Below are positions 26,728 to 37,519 of a DNA stretch of 64,000 nucleotides, piece after piece. The number at the start of each line of letters is the position of its first letter. Within the stretch, counting starts at the first letter, position 1. Source of the DNA: Lachnospiraceae bacterium (GTDB taxonomy: Bacteria > Bacillota > Clostridia > Lachnospirales > Lachnospiraceae); contig CAJTDN010000007.1 of NCBI GenBank assembly GCA_910574865.1, positions 1 through 64,000 of the forward strand, given 5' to 3'. The notes beneath the pieces were generated by a model. The model saw nothing but the letters and a program-made list of their open reading frames with translations. It did no database searches and was not told the origin of the DNA. The position numbers and the translations under genes were made by a program.

Positions 26728-27234
26728 ATTAGCGAGTTGATGATTAACGAACAAATCAGAGACAGAGAAGTTCGTCTGATTGGTGAGGATGGGGAACAGT
26801 TGGGAATTATGTCTGCCAGGGACGCTTACAAAAGGGCGCAGGAGGCGGAGCTGGACTTGGTGAAGATTGCCCCGATGGCAAAGCCGCCGGTCTGCAAGAT
26901 TATCGATTACGGAAAGTATAAGTACGAGCTGACCAGGAAGGAAAAGGAAGCCAAGAAGAAGCAGAAGATTGTGGAAATCAAGGAAGTACGCCTTTCCCCG
27001 AACATCGATACGAATGACCTGAATACCAAAGTGAATAACGCGAAGAAGTTCATCACCAAGGGAAACAAGGTGAAGGTGACTTTGCGTTTTCGCGGCAGGG
27101 AGATGGCGCACGTACAGCAGAGCAGGCACATTCTGGATGATTTCGCGGGCCTGCTTTCGGACATCGCCGTAATCGAGAAGCCCGCGAAACTGGAAGGCAG
27201 AAACATGAGTATGATTTTAACCGTAAAACGTTAA
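26728..27234 (+). CDS. infC: Translation initiation factor IF-3, probable ATT start
   Basis: IF-3 checks start codon and initiator tRNA on the 30S subunit. The protein has the usual N-domain ([14 protein letters not shown] type), a lysine-rich linker and the C-domain with [18 protein letters not shown] at 26714-26719 is eight bases before an in-frame ATT at 26728. The ATG at 26740 and TTG at 26737 lie too far from it. An AUU start is a known feature of infC that allows self-regulation. With it the product has 168 residues. It is first in infC-rpmI-rplT. Confidence 0.95.
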   Translation: MSELMINEQIRDREVRLIGEDGEQLGIMSARDAYKRAQEAELDLVKIAPMAKPPVCKIIDYGKYKYELTRKEKEAKKKQKIVEIKEVRLSPNIDTNDLNTKVNNAKKFITKGNKVKVTLRFRGREMAHVQQSRHILDDFAGLLSDIAVIEKPAKLEGRNMSMILTVKR

Positions 27235-27271
27235 AAGAATAGGCAAAGCACGCATAAAGGAGGATATTATC

Positions 27272-27469
27272 ATGCCAAAAATGAAAACAAGCAGGGCGGC
27301 CGCAAAGCGCTTTACAAAGACGGGTACGGGAAAGCTGAAAAGAAATAAAGCTTATAAGAGCCATATCTTAACGAAGAAGACGAGCAAGAGGAAGAGGAAT
27401 CTGAGGAAGTCCGCGATTATGGACGAGTCAAACGTAAAGAACATGAAGAAGATTTTGCCGTACTTATAA
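27272..27469 (+). CDS. rpmI: 50S ribosomal protein L35
   Basis: This 65-residue basic protein of the large subunit begins [14 protein letters not shown], with [18 protein letters not shown] typical of L35. AAAGGAGG precedes the ATG. It is the middle gene of the infC-rpmI-rplT operon, 37 bases after infC. Confidence 0.97.
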   Translation: MPKMKTSRAAAKRFTKTGTGKLKRNKAYKSHILTKKTSKRKRNLRKSAIMDESNVKNMKKILPYL

Positions 27470-27510
27470 GGGGCGGCGACAGACTGGTGTAAGAATAGGA
27501 GGATTAAGAA

Positions 27511-27867
27511 ATGGCACGTATCAAAGGCGGAATGAACGCAAGGAAGAAACATAACAGGGTATTGAAGCTGGCAAAGGGATATAGGGGAGCACGTTCGAAG
27601 CAGTATAGGGTCGCGAAGCAGTCCGTGATGAGGGCGCTCGCTTCTTCTTATGCGGGCAGGAAACAGCGCAAGCGCGAGATGCGGAAACTCTGGATTGCCC
27701 GTATCAACGCGGCGGCGAGGTTAAACGGCTTGTCTTACAGCAAGTTCATGCATGGATTGAAACTGGCGAACGTCGACATCAACAGGAAGATGTTGGCGGA
27801 GATGGCGGTGAGCGATAAGGAAGGATTCGCGACGTTGGCCGGTGTGGCAAAGGAGAAGTTGGCATAA
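27511..27867 (+). CDS. rplT: 50S ribosomal protein L20
   Basis: This 118-residue basic protein binds 23S rRNA early in assembly and, in Firmicutes, represses its own operon by binding the leader RNA. The start [23 protein letters not shown] and the RNA-binding [21 protein letters not shown] stretch (here [15 protein letters not shown]) are standard. AGGAGG lies seven bases before the ATG. It is the last gene of the operon. Confidence 0.97.
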   Translation: MARIKGGMNARKKHNRVLKLAKGYRGARSKQYRVAKQSVMRALASSYAGRKQRKREMRKLWIARINAAARLNGLSYSKFMHGLKLANVDINRKMLAEMAVSDKEGFATLAGVAKEKLA

Positions 27868-27915
27868 AGTTGGAGATTGATTTCCATAAATCTATATTAG
27901 GTTAAAAAAAATCAA

Positions 27916-27944
27916 TTGACAATTTTCTCATAAGATAGTATTAT
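27916..27944 (+). promoter_or_regulatory. tRNA-Leu promoter
   Basis: A perfect TTGACA, a 17-base spacer and TATTAT. The predicted first transcribed base (about 27951) coincides with the base of a hairpin (27952-27973) with a GTAA tetraloop. Confidence 0.85.
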
Positions 27945-27978
27945 ATCATTTGTGGCATGAGTAATCATGCTACGGTTT

Positions 27979-28062
27979 GCGGAAGTGTCGGAACTGGCAG
28001 ACGAGCAAGACTAAGGATCTTGTGGCATTCGTGCCGTGTGGGTTCAAGTCCCATCTTCCGCA
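27979..28062 (+). tRNA. tRNA-Leu (anticodon AAG)
   Basis: The acceptor arm GCGGAAG pairs with CTTCCGC. The anticodon stem CAAGA/TCTTG encloses the loop CTAAGGA, giving AAG, which reads CUU. The long variable arm (GTGGCATTCGTGCC) is typical of leucine tRNA, and the T arm has GGTTCAAGTC. CCA is not encoded. Confidence 0.95.
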
Positions 28063-28068
28063 TACTAT

Positions 28069-28112
28069 GGCGCGGAGCCGAATCATGGTGGTTCAGGCTT
28101 CGCGCCGTTTTG
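28069..28112 (+). terminator. tRNA-Leu terminator
   Basis: GGCGCGGAGCC (from 28069) pairs with GGCTTCGCGCC and is followed by GTTTTG. A second, weaker hairpin ending in TTTTTT lies at 28134-28180. Confidence 0.7.
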
Positions 28113-28242
28113 CATGTTGGACCAAGAGTGCCGGACACCACAAAGCGGGCGCGCACAGTGGGCGTTTTCTGGTGTTTTTTTAGCTTTGGGAATAAAACCG
28201 GGATAGAAAAGAAAAAAAGTTTTTGAAAATACAAATTTGGGA

Positions 28243-28271
28243 TTGCAAAATTGAGCGTGCTGGTGTATCAT
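28243..28271 (+). promoter_or_regulatory. Chemoreceptor gene promoter
   Basis: TTGCAA, a 17-base spacer and TATCAT lie 63 bases before the ATG at 28334. This is a vegetative-type promoter. No sigma-28 flagellar motif was seen. Confidence 0.6.
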
Positions 28272-28333
28272 AGACACAGTATGGAATGCTCATGTGACAG
28301 CATTACTAGTTGAAATGGAAGGGATGTGCACTT

Positions 28334-29983
28334 ATGAAAAAGAGTATTAAAAAGGCCGTGGCAATTCGGGTGATTGCCTCTCTCGCCGCCACGCTCTTGT
28401 TGAGTTTCGCGACGACGTTCAATGTCTTTAACATCAAGAACACCCAGGCGGATGCCGCCTCGGCCAACGCCGTGCTAGACAAGGCGGAGCGTGCGGAGAC
28501 CGCACATTATAAATGGGCATCTAATTTGAGTAACGCCTTGTATGCGGATACGGAGTTTACCGGCAGTATCGATCCGACGACTTGTGTTTTGGGCCAGTGG
28601 ATTTATGGCGAGGCCGGCACGGACGATACGGACATTCTGGCGCTGCGTACCCAGTTGGAGCCGCTACATAAGGAATTGCATGAGTCGGCGACGTACGTGT
28701 TGGAATTGATGGAGGACGATCCGGCTGGGGCGCAGGAGTATTATCAGAATACCATCCAGACCAACCTTTCCACATTGGTGGGGATACTGGACGACGTGAT
28801 AGAGCGGAGCACGTCTTTGAGCGAGAAGACCGAGACGCGCATGGAGCAGACAATTTTGAGCATGAACGTCATCAGCCTGGTCTGCCTCGTGTTGGCCCTG
28901 GTCTGCCTGATTAGTCTGGTCATGTACGTGTTGCGCCGCGTGATTGCGCCGATTATCGACATTACCAACAGTAGCAGGGTTCTACAGGAAGGGCATCTGG
29001 ATTTGGACTTGTCATATAGCTCCGAAGATGAACTGGGTGATTTGGCCAGTACCTTAAAAAGATCCATGGAACTGATTGAGAGTTACGTGAAGGACATTAA
29101 CCGTATTATGAGCGAGCTTTCGAATGGAAATTTCAACGTGCGGACCTCTGCGGATTATATCGGGGATTTCACATCCATCCAGACTTCGATTGACAGCTTC
29201 ACGACCACCTTGTCCGGTGCGCTGGATCAGATTGGCCAGGCCGAGCGCCGCATTTCAACGAATGCGGAACAGCTTTCCAGCAGTTCGCAGTCGTTGGCGC
29301 AGGGGGCCACGGAGCAGTCCGCGTCTATCCAGGATTTGTACAGGGTATTGGATGACTTGTCCAATAGGGCGAAGGATAACGTGGAAGTGGCCTCCAAGGC
29401 CCAGGAGCATGCCCGCCTGACGGGTGAGCAGGTTTCCGCCAGCGGCGAGCAGATGGAGCAGATGGTTTCCGCGATGACGGATATCAGCAACACTTCGAGA
29501 CAAATCGGGCAGATTATTGGCACGATTGAGAACATCGCGTTCCAGACGAACATTCTTGCTTTGAACGCGGCGGTCGAGGCGGCAAGGGCCGGTTCGGCAG
29601 GAAAGGGCTTTGCAGTGGTGGCTGACGAGGTACGCAGTCTGGCGGCCCAGTCCGACCAGGCGGCCAAGGCAACGAAGGAATTGATTGACAATTGTGTCAG
29701 GGCGACAAATCGAGGAAGCGAGATTGTTGACGATGTTTCTGGTACGTTGAACAAGACATTGGATTTGGTGACGAATTCCAATAGCGATATCGGTATCATC
29801 GCCGACGCGGTACGGGGCGAGGCGGAGTCCATCATGGATGTTACCGAGAGCATCAAGCAGATTTCCGCTGTTGTCCAGACGAATTCGGCCAGCAGCGAGG
29901 AAGCGGCGGCGGTCAGCACGGAGTTGTTTGACCAGGCTCACTTGCTACAGTCACAAACCAACCGGTTCCAGTTGAAACGTTAG
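28334..29983 (+). CDS. Methyl-accepting chemotaxis protein with an extracellular CZB-like zinc domain
   Basis: This 549-residue chemoreceptor has a membrane helix at about 11-33, an external sensor, a second helix near 175-200, a HAMP domain and the signalling hairpin with the invariant [29 protein letters not shown]-type tip. The sensor carries H58-x2-W61, C84-x-LG-x-W89-x-Y91, H112 and H116. This is the His/Cys pattern of the CZB zinc domain, which is usually cytoplasmic and C-terminal. Zinc or oxidant sensing is therefore inferred. The ATG at 28334 has GGAAGGG ten bases upstream. A TTG at 28310 is the only other in-frame option. Confidence 0.88.
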   Translation: MKKSIKKAVAIRVIASLAATLLLSFATTFNVFNIKNTQADAASANAVLDKAERAETAHYKWASNLSNALYADTEFTGSIDPTTCVLGQWIYGEAGTDDTDILALRTQLEPLHKELHESATYVLELMEDDPAGAQEYYQNTIQTNLSTLVGILDDVIERSTSLSEKTETRMEQTILSMNVISLVCLVLALVCLISLVMYVLRRVIAPIIDITNSSRVLQEGHLDLDLSYSSEDELGDLASTLKRSMELIESYVKDINRIMSELSNGNFNVRTSADYIGDFTSIQTSIDSFTTTLSGALDQIGQAERRISTNAEQLSSSSQSLAQGATEQSASIQDLYRVLDDLSNRAKDNVEVASKAQEHARLTGEQVSASGEQMEQMVSAMTDISNTSRQIGQIIGTIENIAFQTNILALNAAVEAARAGSAGKGFAVVADEVRSLAAQSDQAAKATKELIDNCVRATNRGSEIVDDVSGTLNKTLDLVTNSNSDIGIIADAVRGEAESIMDVTESIKQISAVVQTNSASSEEAAAVSTELFDQAHLLQSQTNRFQLKR

Positions 29984-30091
29984 GGAATTGTGTTTTCAAA
30001 CGCACGGTTTCGCAGCTGTTTGGGCGGCTCCCGTGGAAAGTAATCTCGTGCCGTGGGTTGAGGTTGAAATGTTTGAATCTGAGCATGGAAG

Positions 30092-30126
30092 AGGGTTATC
30101 ATTGAATTTGGATGATGGCCCTTTTT
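30092..30126 (+). terminator. Terminator after the chemoreceptor gene
   Basis: AGGGTTATCAT (30092-30102) pairs with ATGATGGCCCT (30112-30122) with two wobbles, then five T. Immediately after it is a perfect 14-bp hairpin (30128-30162) without a T-run. Confidence 0.75.
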
Positions 30127-30175
30127 AGTGCCGGTATGCGGATGGCGCCCGCATACCGGCACAATGTTTAACCAA

Positions 30176-30209
30176 AACGGGGCAGGTGGTAAATTCACCT
30201 TGCCCCGTT
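30176..30209 (-). terminator. Terminator of the minus-strand activase gene
   Basis: AACGGGGCA-GGTG pairs with CACCTTGCCCCGTT with a single bulge. Read on the minus strand, TTTTGG follows, 48 bases after the activase stop. It may also act on the plus strand. Confidence 0.65.
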
Positions 30210-30256
30210 AGTTATGATAGGAAACTCTTTTTTCACGCTTTTCTTTTTGTCATTCC

Positions 30257-33200
30257 TTATGCAAACGCGTCCGTCAGTGACCCGTTGTTCGTCGTTCCAC
30301 TCGTTGTTACTTCCGTGTCCGTCCGTCTTGCCGGCTGCGTGCCTTGTGCTTCGGTGGCCAGTTCGTTTTCCAGGTTCTTGTTCGCGGTCGAGAGCATTAG
30401 TTTGATGCGGTTCAACTGGTTTACCTCGCTGGCACCCGGGTCGAAGTCGATTGCCACCACGTTGGATTGTGGATATAACCTGCGCAGTTCCTTGATGACT
30501 CCCTTGCCGACGACATGGTTGGGCAGGCAGGCGAACGGCTGCGTACATACGATGTTGCCCGCGCCATAGTGAATCAGTTCCAGCATTTCTCCGGTCAAGA
30601 ACCATCCTTCACCGGTCTGGTTGCCGATGGAGACGATTTCAGAGGCCATTTCCGCCAGCCGTTCAATTGGCGTGGTCGGTTCAAAATGTTTGCTGGCCCT
30701 ATAGGCCTTGTTGGCGGGGGCGCGGAACCATTCCAACAACCTGATGCCCAAATCGGCAATCTTGGCCTTTGATTTGGCAAAGCCAAGGTCGGATACCTTG
30801 AAGTGCTGGTTGTAGAAGCAGTATTGCAAAAAGTCCAGCAAGTCTGGCACGACCGCCTCGGCCCCTTCCTTTTCCAGGAGCTCGACAAGGTGGTTGTTGG
30901 CCGCGGGCAGGAATTTCACCAAAATCTCGCCCACCACGCCGACGCGCGGTTTGCGGACGTCAAGCGTCTCGATTTCGTCAAATTCCCGAATGATGTCGGC
31001 ACACATTTTCTTGAACGCGCGGCGGGAGGGGTATCCCTTGGACACGAATGTCTTGCATTTTTCCACCCATTTGCGATGCAGCGCGTCCGTCGTGCCGGGA
31101 ACGGCCTCATAAGGGCGCATTCGGTAGACGCATTTCATGAAGACGTCCCCAAATACCAGGCCATAGATGCCGCGCAGCACCAACGGCGGGGTGAGGCGAA
31201 AGCCCGGGTTGCCTTCCAGTCCGCTCAGGTTCAAGGAGATGACCGGAATGTGCGAATAGTTCGCCTTTTTTAACGCACGGCGGATGAATCCGATGTAGTT
31301 GGAGGCGCGGCAGCCGCCTCCTGTTTGCGTGATGATGATGGCCAGTTTATCGGTGTCGTAGCGGCCCGACAATATCGCGTCCATGATTTGGCCTACGACG
31401 ATTAAGGAAGGATAGCAGGCGTCATTGTTCACGTATTTTAATCCGACGTCCACCGCTTGTTTGTTGTCGTTTGGCAGAACCTCGAGCCGGTAACCGGAAG
31501 CACGGAATGCCGACTCGATGATTTCAAAATGAATCGGCGACAATTGCGGGCAGAGGATGGTATAGTTTTGCTTTTTCATTTCCTTGGTGAATGGAACTTT
31601 TTCTATGGCCGCGGAAGCAACGGTACGCTTTTCCTTGCGCCGCTCGCGCACGCGGATGGCAGCCAGCAGGGAACGTACCCGGATGCGGGCCGCGCCGAGG
31701 TTGTTGACCTCGTCGATTTTTAGTGAAGTATATATTTTGTCCGAGTTGGTCAGGATGTCCGCCACCTGGTCCGTGGTCACGGCATCCAGCCCGCAACCGA
31801 ACGAGTTCAACTGGATCAAGTCCAGGTTGTCGACGGTCTTGACGTAGTTTGCCGCCGCGTACAAGCGGGAATGGTACATCCACTGGTCCATCACGTTGAG
31901 CGGGTGTTCCGCGGGGTTCAAGTGTGAGATGGAATCTTCCGTCAGCACGGCGACGTGGTAGGACGTAATCAGTTCCGGCAGGCCGTGGTTGACCTCGGGG
32001 TCGATATGGTATGGCCTTCCTGCCAGCACGATTCCACGGTTTCCGGTCTTTTTAAGGAATGCGAGCGTTTCTTCCCCCTTTTTTCGCATGTCGTTTCGGC
32101 AATTCTCCAGTTCCACCCATGCGGCGTGCACGGCGGACCTGATTTCCTCCGCGGTTAGCGAAAACTTTTCGGAAAGCTCGTCAATCAGTTTGAAGGAAAT
32201 GGTGTCCTCGTTCTCGAAATTCAAGAACGGGTGAATGAAGTCCACTTCGCCTTTCACGATGGAGTCCATGTTGTTCTTGATGTTCTCCGGGTAGGAGGTG
32301 ACGATGGGGCAGTTGTAGTGGTTGTTCGCTTCCGTAAATTCTTTCCGCTCATATGGAACCGAGGGATAAAAAATGTGCTCGATTCCTTGGTTAATCAGCC
32401 ATTGCACGTGTCCGTGCGCCAACTTGGCCGGATAGCATTCGGACTCGCTGGGGATGGACTCGATTCCCAGCTCGTATATTTTCCGGGTCGAGGCCGGGGA
32501 GACCACGACCCGGAATCCCAGCTTGTTGAAAAACGTGAACCAGAACGGGTAGTTTTCATACATGTTGAGCACGCGCGGGATGCCGATGGTTCCCCGCCCG
32601 GCCTCATCCTCGGGAAGCGGCTCGTATCCAAAATAACGATTCAGCTTGTAGGCAAAGAGGTTTGGCATTTTGTGGTCTTTTTTCTCCTTGCCGATTCCTT
32701 TTTCACAACGGTTTCCGGTGACGAACCTGCGTCCGCCGCTGAAATGGTTGATGGTCAGCCGGCAGTTGTTGGTGCACCCCTTGCATTTGGACATCGTGGC
32801 AGAATACGTGAGCGCCTCGAGATCCTCGGCAGAAAGCATGGTCGTCCCCTCGCACTCCGTATATCGTTCGCGGGCAATCAAGGCCGCCCCGAACGCCCCC
32901 ATCGTGCCGGCGATGTCCGGACGGATGGCTTCGCAATTCGCAGTTTTTTCAAAGCTCCGCAACACGGCGTTGTTGTAAAACGTTCCGCCTTGCACGACGA
33001 TGTGCCGTCCAAGTTCGGAGGCGTCGGACACCTTGATGACCTTGAACAAGGCGTTCTTGATGACGGAATAGGCGAGCCCGGCGGAGATGTCGGCCACCTC
33101 GGCCCCTTCCTTCTGCGCCTGCTTCACCTTGGAATTCATGAATACGGTGCAGCGTGTGCCAAGGTCGATAGGGTGCTTGGCGAACAACGCTTCCTTTGCG

Positions 33201-34624
33201 AAATCTTGTACGGAATAATTCAATGATTTGGCAAACGTCTCGATGAACGAGCCGCATCCGGAGGAGCACGCCTCGTTCAGTTGCACGCTGTCAACGGTCT
33301 GGTTTTTGATTTTGATGCATTTCATGTCCTGTCCGCCGATGTCCAGGATGCAGTCCACGTCCGGCTCGAAATATGAGGCGGCATAATAGTGGGAAATGGT
33401 CTCGACTTCGCCCTCGTCAAGCAAAAGGGCGGCCTTGATCAACGCCTCCCCGTAGCCGGTGGAGCAGGAGTGCACGATTTCCACGTCTTCCGGCAGCTTC
33501 GCATAAATGTCCTTGATGGCGGCGATGGACGTTCCCAACGGGTCGCCGTTGTTATTTTGGTAAAATGAATACAACAAGGAACCGTCCTCGCCGACGAGGG
33601 CGGCCTTGGTCGTCGTGGAACCGGCATCGATTCCCAAAAACGCTTTTCCCGAATAGGAGGAAAGCTCTTTCATGGGAACCTGGTGGCGGTCATGGCGGGC
33701 GGTAAAACGGGCATAGTCTTCCTGGGACTCGAACAGGGGTTCCATCCGTTCCACTTCGAACTCCATCTGGATTTTGCCGTCCAGCCGCGCCCGCATCTCG
33801 CTTAGTGCTACGAATTCTTCCTTTTTGGAGTTCAAGGCGGAGCCGATGGCGGCGAACAAGTGCGAGTCGTCCGGCGCGATGACGTGTTCGTCATCCAATT
33901 TCAGCGTGCGGATGAAGGCGGCGCGCAGTTCGGACAAGAAGTGCAACGGGCCGCCGAGGAACGCCACGTGCCCCCGAATCGGCTTGCCGCAGGCCAGCCC
34001 GCTGATGGTCTGGTTGACGACGGCCTGGAAAATGGAGGCGGCCAAGTCCTCCCTGGCGGCCCCGTCATTAATCAAGGGCTGTATGTCGGTTTTGGCAAAG
34101 ACGCCACAACGCGCGGCGATGGAGTAGAGGGCGTGATAATTTTTGGCATACCCGTTAAGGCCCGAAGCGTCCGTCTGGAGCAGGGAAGCCATCTGGTCGA
34201 TAAAGGAGCCCGTGCCCCCGGCGCAGACCCCGTTCATCCGTTGTTCCACGTTTCCGCCCTCGAAATAAATAATCTTGGCATCCTCGCCGCCAAGTTCGAT
34301 GGCGACGTCGGTCTGCGGCGCATAAGACTGCAGGGCGCTCGACACGGCGATGACTTCTTGCACGAAGGGCACGTTCAAGTGGTTTGCCAGGGAAAGCCCG
34401 CCCGAGCCGGTGATGACCGGGGCGGCCCAGGTGTCGCCGAGTTCGCTTACCGCTTTCCCGAGCAGGTCGGAAAGCGTCTCCTGGATGTTTGCAAAATGCC
34501 GCTTGTAGTCGGAGAACAACACATGGTTATCGGCGTCCAGGACGGCAATCTTGACCGTCGTGGAGCCGATGTCAATCCCTAAGGTATGTGATTTGTCATG
34601 CGTATGTAATTCGTTTTGGTTCAT
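30257..34624 (-). CDS. Giant acyl-CoA dehydratase activase-like protein (two activase domains fused to a dehydratase-like region)
   Basis: This 1455-residue cytoplasmic protein combines two ASKHA ATPase domains of the BadF/BadG/HgdC type with a C-terminal part related to 2-hydroxyacyl-CoA dehydratase subunits. Domain one has [11 protein letters not shown] (about 15) and CAGGTGSF (C134). Domain two has [11 protein letters not shown] (about 329) and CSSGCGSF (about 454). The cysteines match the site where the activase dimer holds a [4Fe-4S] cluster. A DUF2229-like region with [13 protein letters not shown] follows, then NNDACYPS and GGGCRASNY motifs. Such proteins are widespread in gut Clostridia and their substrate is unknown. 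It may work as a self-contained two-electron or ATP-driven electron donor. Confidence 0.85.
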   Translation of the reverse strand: MNQNELHTHDKSHTLGIDIGSTTVKIAVLDADNHVLFSDYKRHFANIQETLSDLLGKAVSELGDTWAAPVITGSGGLSLANHLNVPFVQEVIAVSSALQSYAPQTDVAIELGGEDAKIIYFEGGNVEQRMNGVCAGGTGSFIDQMASLLQTDASGLNGYAKNYHALYSIAARCGVFAKTDIQPLINDGAAREDLAASIFQAVVNQTISGLACGKPIRGHVAFLGGPLHFLSELRAAFIRTLKLDDEHVIAPDDSHLFAAIGSALNSKKEEFVALSEMRARLDGKIQMEFEVERMEPLFESQEDYARFTARHDRHQVPMKELSSYSGKAFLGIDAGSTTTKAALVGEDGSLLYSFYQNNNGDPLGTSIAAIKDIYAKLPEDVEIVHSCSTGYGEALIKAALLLDEGEVETISHYYAASYFEPDVDCILDIGGQDMKCIKIKNQTVDSVQLNEACSSGCGSFIETFAKSLNYSVQDFAKEALFAKHPIDLGTRCTVFMNSKVKQAQKEGAEVADISAGLAYSVIKNALFKVIKVSDASELGRHIVVQGGTFYNNAVLRSFEKTANCEAIRPDIAGTMGAFGAALIARERYTECEGTTMLSAEDLEALTYSATMSKCKGCTNNCRLTINHFSGGRRFVTGNRCEKGIGKEKKDHKMPNLFAYKLNRYFGYEPLPEDEAGRGTIGIPRVLNMYENYPFWFTFFNKLGFRVVVSPASTRKIYELGIESIPSESECYPAKLAHGHVQWLINQGIEHIFYPSVPYERKEFTEANNHYNCPIVTSYPENIKNNMDSIVKGEVDFIHPFLNFENEDTISFKLIDELSEKFSLTAEEIRSAVHAAWVELENCRNDMRKKGEETLAFLKKTGNRGIVLAGRPYHIDPEVNHGLPELITSYHVAVLTEDSISHLNPAEHPLNVMDQWMYHSRLYAAANYVKTVDNLDLIQLNSFGCGLDAVTTDQVADILTNSDKIYTSLKIDEVNNLGAARIRVRSLLAAIRVRERRKEKRTVASAAIEKVPFTKEMKKQNYTILCPQLSPIHFEIIESAFRASGYRLEVLPNDNKQAVDVGLKYVNNDACYPSLIVVGQIMDAILSGRYDTDKLAIIITQTGGGCRASNYIGFIRRALKKANYSHIPVISLNLSGLEGNPGFRLTPPLVLRGIYGLVFGDVFMKCVYRMRPYEAVPGTTDALHRKWVEKCKTFVSKGYPSRRAFKKMCADIIREFDEIETLDVRKPRVGVVGEILVKFLPAANNHLVELLEKEGAEAVVPDLLDFLQYCFYNQHFKVSDLGFAKSKAKIADLGIRLLEWFRAPANKAYRASKHFEPTTPIERLAEMASEIVSIGNQTGEGWFLTGEMLELIHYGAGNIVCTQPFACLPNHVVGKGVIKELRRLYPQSNVVAIDFDPGASEVNQLNRIKLMLSTANKNLENELATEAQGTQPARRTDTEVTTSGTTNNGSLTDAFA

Positions 34625-34757
34625 GGTATCCCTCGTTTCTAAAAAATTTATCCGTGGGCGGCCTTGACGGTGTCACGGGCTTCCCTGGCACGGCAAAAAG
34701 CCGTATTGGTAATTTATATTATGGTGTTAGAAATAAAATGTGAAAAGGTGCATACAG

Positions 34758-34812
34758 ATAGCGTCGGCGCACAGATGGCAACACGCCTCAACCCATCTCC
34801 ACACCGACGCAT
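34758..34812. repeat. Palindromic repeat A, copy 3
   Basis: ATAGCGTCGGCGC (34758-34770) and ACACCGACGCAT (34801-34812) form the outer arms. An inner stem AGATGG/CCATCT is present, so this copy has a longer stem-loop than the others. It lies between two divergent genes, so it is not simply a terminator. The rest of the 436-base gap 34625-35060 holds only the promoter below. Confidence 0.7.
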
Positions 34813-34973
34813 TGTCAGTCGTTATTTCATGCAACCGGCCTTAAACGTGCATCACGGTGATTATACGACAAAATGTGAAAAAAGGCAATTGGCATTATGC
34901 TCCAGATTTTGAAAAATCATGAATTTAATCTGGGAAATTTATCTAAACTATAGAAAAAAAGGGTAACATGTGT

Positions 34974-35002
34974 TTGACAAACCACCCCGTAGACAGTACA
35001 AT
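34974..35002 (+). promoter_or_regulatory. Promoter of the rhomboid-like gene
   Basis: A perfect TTGACA, a 17-base spacer and TACAAT lie 58 bases before the TTG start at 35061. Confidence 0.8.
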
Positions 35003-35060
35003 GATACAAGGAAACATGAAGAGGCGGTCTTGTGATTAAAACAAAAAGGAGAGATGAGGT

Positions 35061-35927
35061 TTGAACAAATGGTTGAATAAGCTGGAGAAAAAAATTGGGC
35101 GTTACGCGATTCCAAATTTGACGATGTACTTGATTGGGGCATATATCATCGGATATGGAATACAGCTTTTCTTGCCAGATTTATACCAGTGGATCATGTT
35201 AAACCCCGTTTATATTCTTGGGGGACAAGTGTGGAGGGTTATTTCGTGGGTATTGGTTCCACCTAGCGGGAACCCGTTGACGATTATCATCATGTTAATC
35301 TTTTATTATTCCGTGGGAACGTCATTGGAGCGGAGCTGGGGAACATTTCGTTATAATGTATACATGTTCTCGGGAATTTTGTTCACGGTCGTCGGATCAT
35401 TTGTCCTATATGCATATTATGCCCTGACGGTACGGGATTCGACGGTGGTTTTTATTACGGTGACGGCATCGTGCATGTTTTTTAGCACGTTTTACATTAA
35501 CATGTCCATTTTTCTGGCATATGCGGCCATGTTTCCCGACATGGAAGTCATGTTTTACTTCATATTGCCTATCAAGGTGAAATGGTTGGGAATTGCTTAT
35601 GCCGTGATTTTGGCGCTGGATTTCCTGCGTGGCAATGCCGCCATCCGCATCGTCATTATCGCGTCGCTCTTGAACTTTATTTTGTTTTTCTTGTCCGGCC
35701 GAAACCTAAAGGCCTATACTCCGAAAGAGCAGATGCGCAAGCGGAAGTTCAAAAAGCAGGTTGAGCGGCCGAAGATGCGCTATGCCAATGGCGCGAAGCA
35801 CCGTTGCGCGGTTTGCGGGAGGACGGAGGTGGACGCTCCCGATTTGGAATTTCGGTTCTGCTCCAAGTGCAAGGGAAATTACGAGTATTGCAACGAGCAT
35901 CTGTTCACGCACGAGCATGTCAAGTAG
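35061..35927 (+). CDS. Rhomboid-like membrane protein with zinc-ribbon tail, probably inactive as protease
   Basis: This 288-residue protein has about six membrane helices (20-220) with rhomboid-like order, then a basic linker and a zinc-binding tail. The tail pattern is C-x2-C ... C-x2-C-x4-C with two histidines (CAVCG, CSKCKGNYEYC, HLFTHEH). The usual GxSG catalytic serine motif is missing: the corresponding helix reads TVTASCMFF. It is therefore likely a pseudoprotease that binds membrane clients. The start is TTG with AGGAG about ten bases upstream. It has its own promoter. Family assignment is by overall pattern and moderately sure. Confidence 0.65.
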   Translation: MNKWLNKLEKKIGRYAIPNLTMYLIGAYIIGYGIQLFLPDLYQWIMLNPVYILGGQVWRVISWVLVPPSGNPLTIIIMLIFYYSVGTSLERSWGTFRYNVYMFSGILFTVVGSFVLYAYYALTVRDSTVVFITVTASCMFFSTFYINMSIFLAYAAMFPDMEVMFYFILPIKVKWLGIAYAVILALDFLRGNAAIRIVIIASLLNFILFFLSGRNLKAYTPKEQMRKRKFKKQVERPKMRYANGAKHRCAVCGRTEVDAPDLEFRFCSKCKGNYEYCNEHLFTHEHVK

Positions 35928-36079
35928 GGGCGTGGAAAGTGCGGGGAACAAGGCATGGCCCGCGTGCACGTGGGTGGCGTGCAAAAGACATATGGCGTGA
36001 AACGGGGCGCGTGGGGATAGAAGCGGAAGTATGGAGGGAATGAAAGTCCCGGGACAAAAAGAACAGGAGGTTGACATAA

Positions 36080-37519
36080 TTGAAAAAGACAAAGGTGATT
36101 TGTACGATGGGGCCGCGCACGGACGACAAGGAGGTGATGCGCGGCCTGGTACGGTGCGGCATGGACGTGGCGCGGTTCAATTTTTCCCATGGGAATTACG
36201 AGGAGCATAGGCGGCGCATGGACATGTTGAAGCAGATGCGGGCGGAGGAAGGAGCCAACGTGGCCATCCTTTTGGACACCAAGGGGCCGGAAATCCGCAC
36301 CGGGGTCTTGCAGGACGGGCGCAAGGTAGTGCTGGAACCGGGCGCGACGTTCGTATTGTCGGCGGAGGACGTGGTGGGAACGAAGGAGAAAGTGTCCATC
36401 ACCTATCCGGGACTCGTGCAGGACATTGAAAAAGGCAAACGGATCCTGGTGGACGACGGGTTGATCGAGCTGGAGGTGACGGGAAAGAACCAGAAGGAGA
36501 TTATCTGCCGCGTCGTCAACGGCGGGGAATTGGGCGAGCGAAAGGGTGTCAATGTGCCAAACGTCGCGGTTCGGCTTCCCGCCCTGACGGAAAAGGACAA
36601 GGAGGATGTCCGGTTTGGCGTGGAGCAGGAGGTGGACTTTATCGCGGCCTCGTTCGTGCGCAACGCGGAGTGTATTTTAGAACTCCGCGCATGGCTGAAG
36701 GAACTGGACGCGCCTTATATCCCCATCATTGCCAAGATTGAGAACGCGGAGGGCATCAGCAACATCGACGAGATTTTGCGTGCTGCGGACGGCATCATGG
36801 TCGCGCGTGGCGACCTTGGGGTGGAGATTGCGGCCGAGGAGGTGCCATATTTGCAGAAGCAGATGATACGAAAGGCGAACGCGAGCTTCAAGACGGTCAT
36901 TATCGCGACGCAGATGTTGGACTCCATGATTCGCAATCCGCGTCCGACCAGGGCAGAGGTGACCGACGTGGCAAACGCGGTGTATGACGGAACCGATGCC
37001 GTGATGCTGTCCGGCGAGACGGCGGCGGGCAAATATCCGGTGGAAGCCCTGCAGATGATGGTGCACGTTATCGAGAGCACGGAAAAGCACTTGGATTATG
37101 ACTTGTTTTTAAGCCGGGCGGGAGAACGGTTGAAATCCGGCATTTCCAGTGCCATTGCCTATTCATCGGTGCTGGCGGCGGAAAACCTGCACGCGAGGTG
37201 TTTGATTGCCCCGACGGTTTCCGGGGCGACGGCCCGCGTCATGTCGAATTTGAAGCCGAGGCAGGAGATTCTTGGTATCACGCCGAACGAGCGGACGCTG
37301 CGGCGGATGTCCATTTATTGGGGCGTACGGCCGTTGAAGTCGCTGGAATTTAAGACGACGGAAGACATTTGCGACGGGGCCATCGAGATTGCACGCGTGA
37401 AAAAGTACGTGGACGAGGGCGACGTGGTCGTTTTGACGGCGGGAATCCCCTCCACGAACGTGCAGGGTGAGAAACATAAGGCGAGCAACATGATGCGCAT
37501 CGCCGTGGTGTCGCCATGA
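36080..37519 (+). CDS. pyk: Pyruvate kinase
   Basis: This enzyme converts phosphoenolpyruvate and ADP to pyruvate and ATP, the last step of glycolysis. The N-terminal TKVICTMGPRT, the K+ and Mg site region ARFNFSHG, and the signature IIAKIENAEGISNIDEI (catalytic lysine in AKIE) are present. The C-terminal allosteric domain is complete, but the extra PEP-utiliser domain found in Bacillus enzymes is absent (479 residues). The start is TTG with AGGAGG nine bases upstream. Confidence 0.96.
   Translation: MKKTKVICTMGPRTDDKEVMRGLVRCGMDVARFNFSHGNYEEHRRRMDMLKQMRAEEGANVAILLDTKGPEIRTGVLQDGRKVVLEPGATFVLSAEDVVGTKEKVSITYPGLVQDIEKGKRILVDDGLIELEVTGKNQKEIICRVVNGGELGERKGVNVPNVAVRLPALTEKDKEDVRFGVEQEVDFIAASFVRNAECILELRAWLKELDAPYIPIIAKIENAEGISNIDEILRAADGIMVARGDLGVEIAAEEVPYLQKQMIRKANASFKTVIIATQMLDSMIRNPRPTRAEVTDVANAVYDGTDAVMLSGETAAGKYPVEALQMMVHVIESTEKHLDYDLFLSRAGERLKSGISSAIAYSSVLAAENLHARCLIAPTVSGATARVMSNLKPRQEILGITPNERTLRRMSIYWGVRPLKSLEFKTTEDICDGAIEIARVKKYVDEGDVVVLTAGIPSTNVQGEKHKASNMMRIAVVSP

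Noticed and set aside
27957-28234. Short open frames across the tRNA-Leu region
   Set aside because: They run through the tRNA and its terminator and have no ribosome site.
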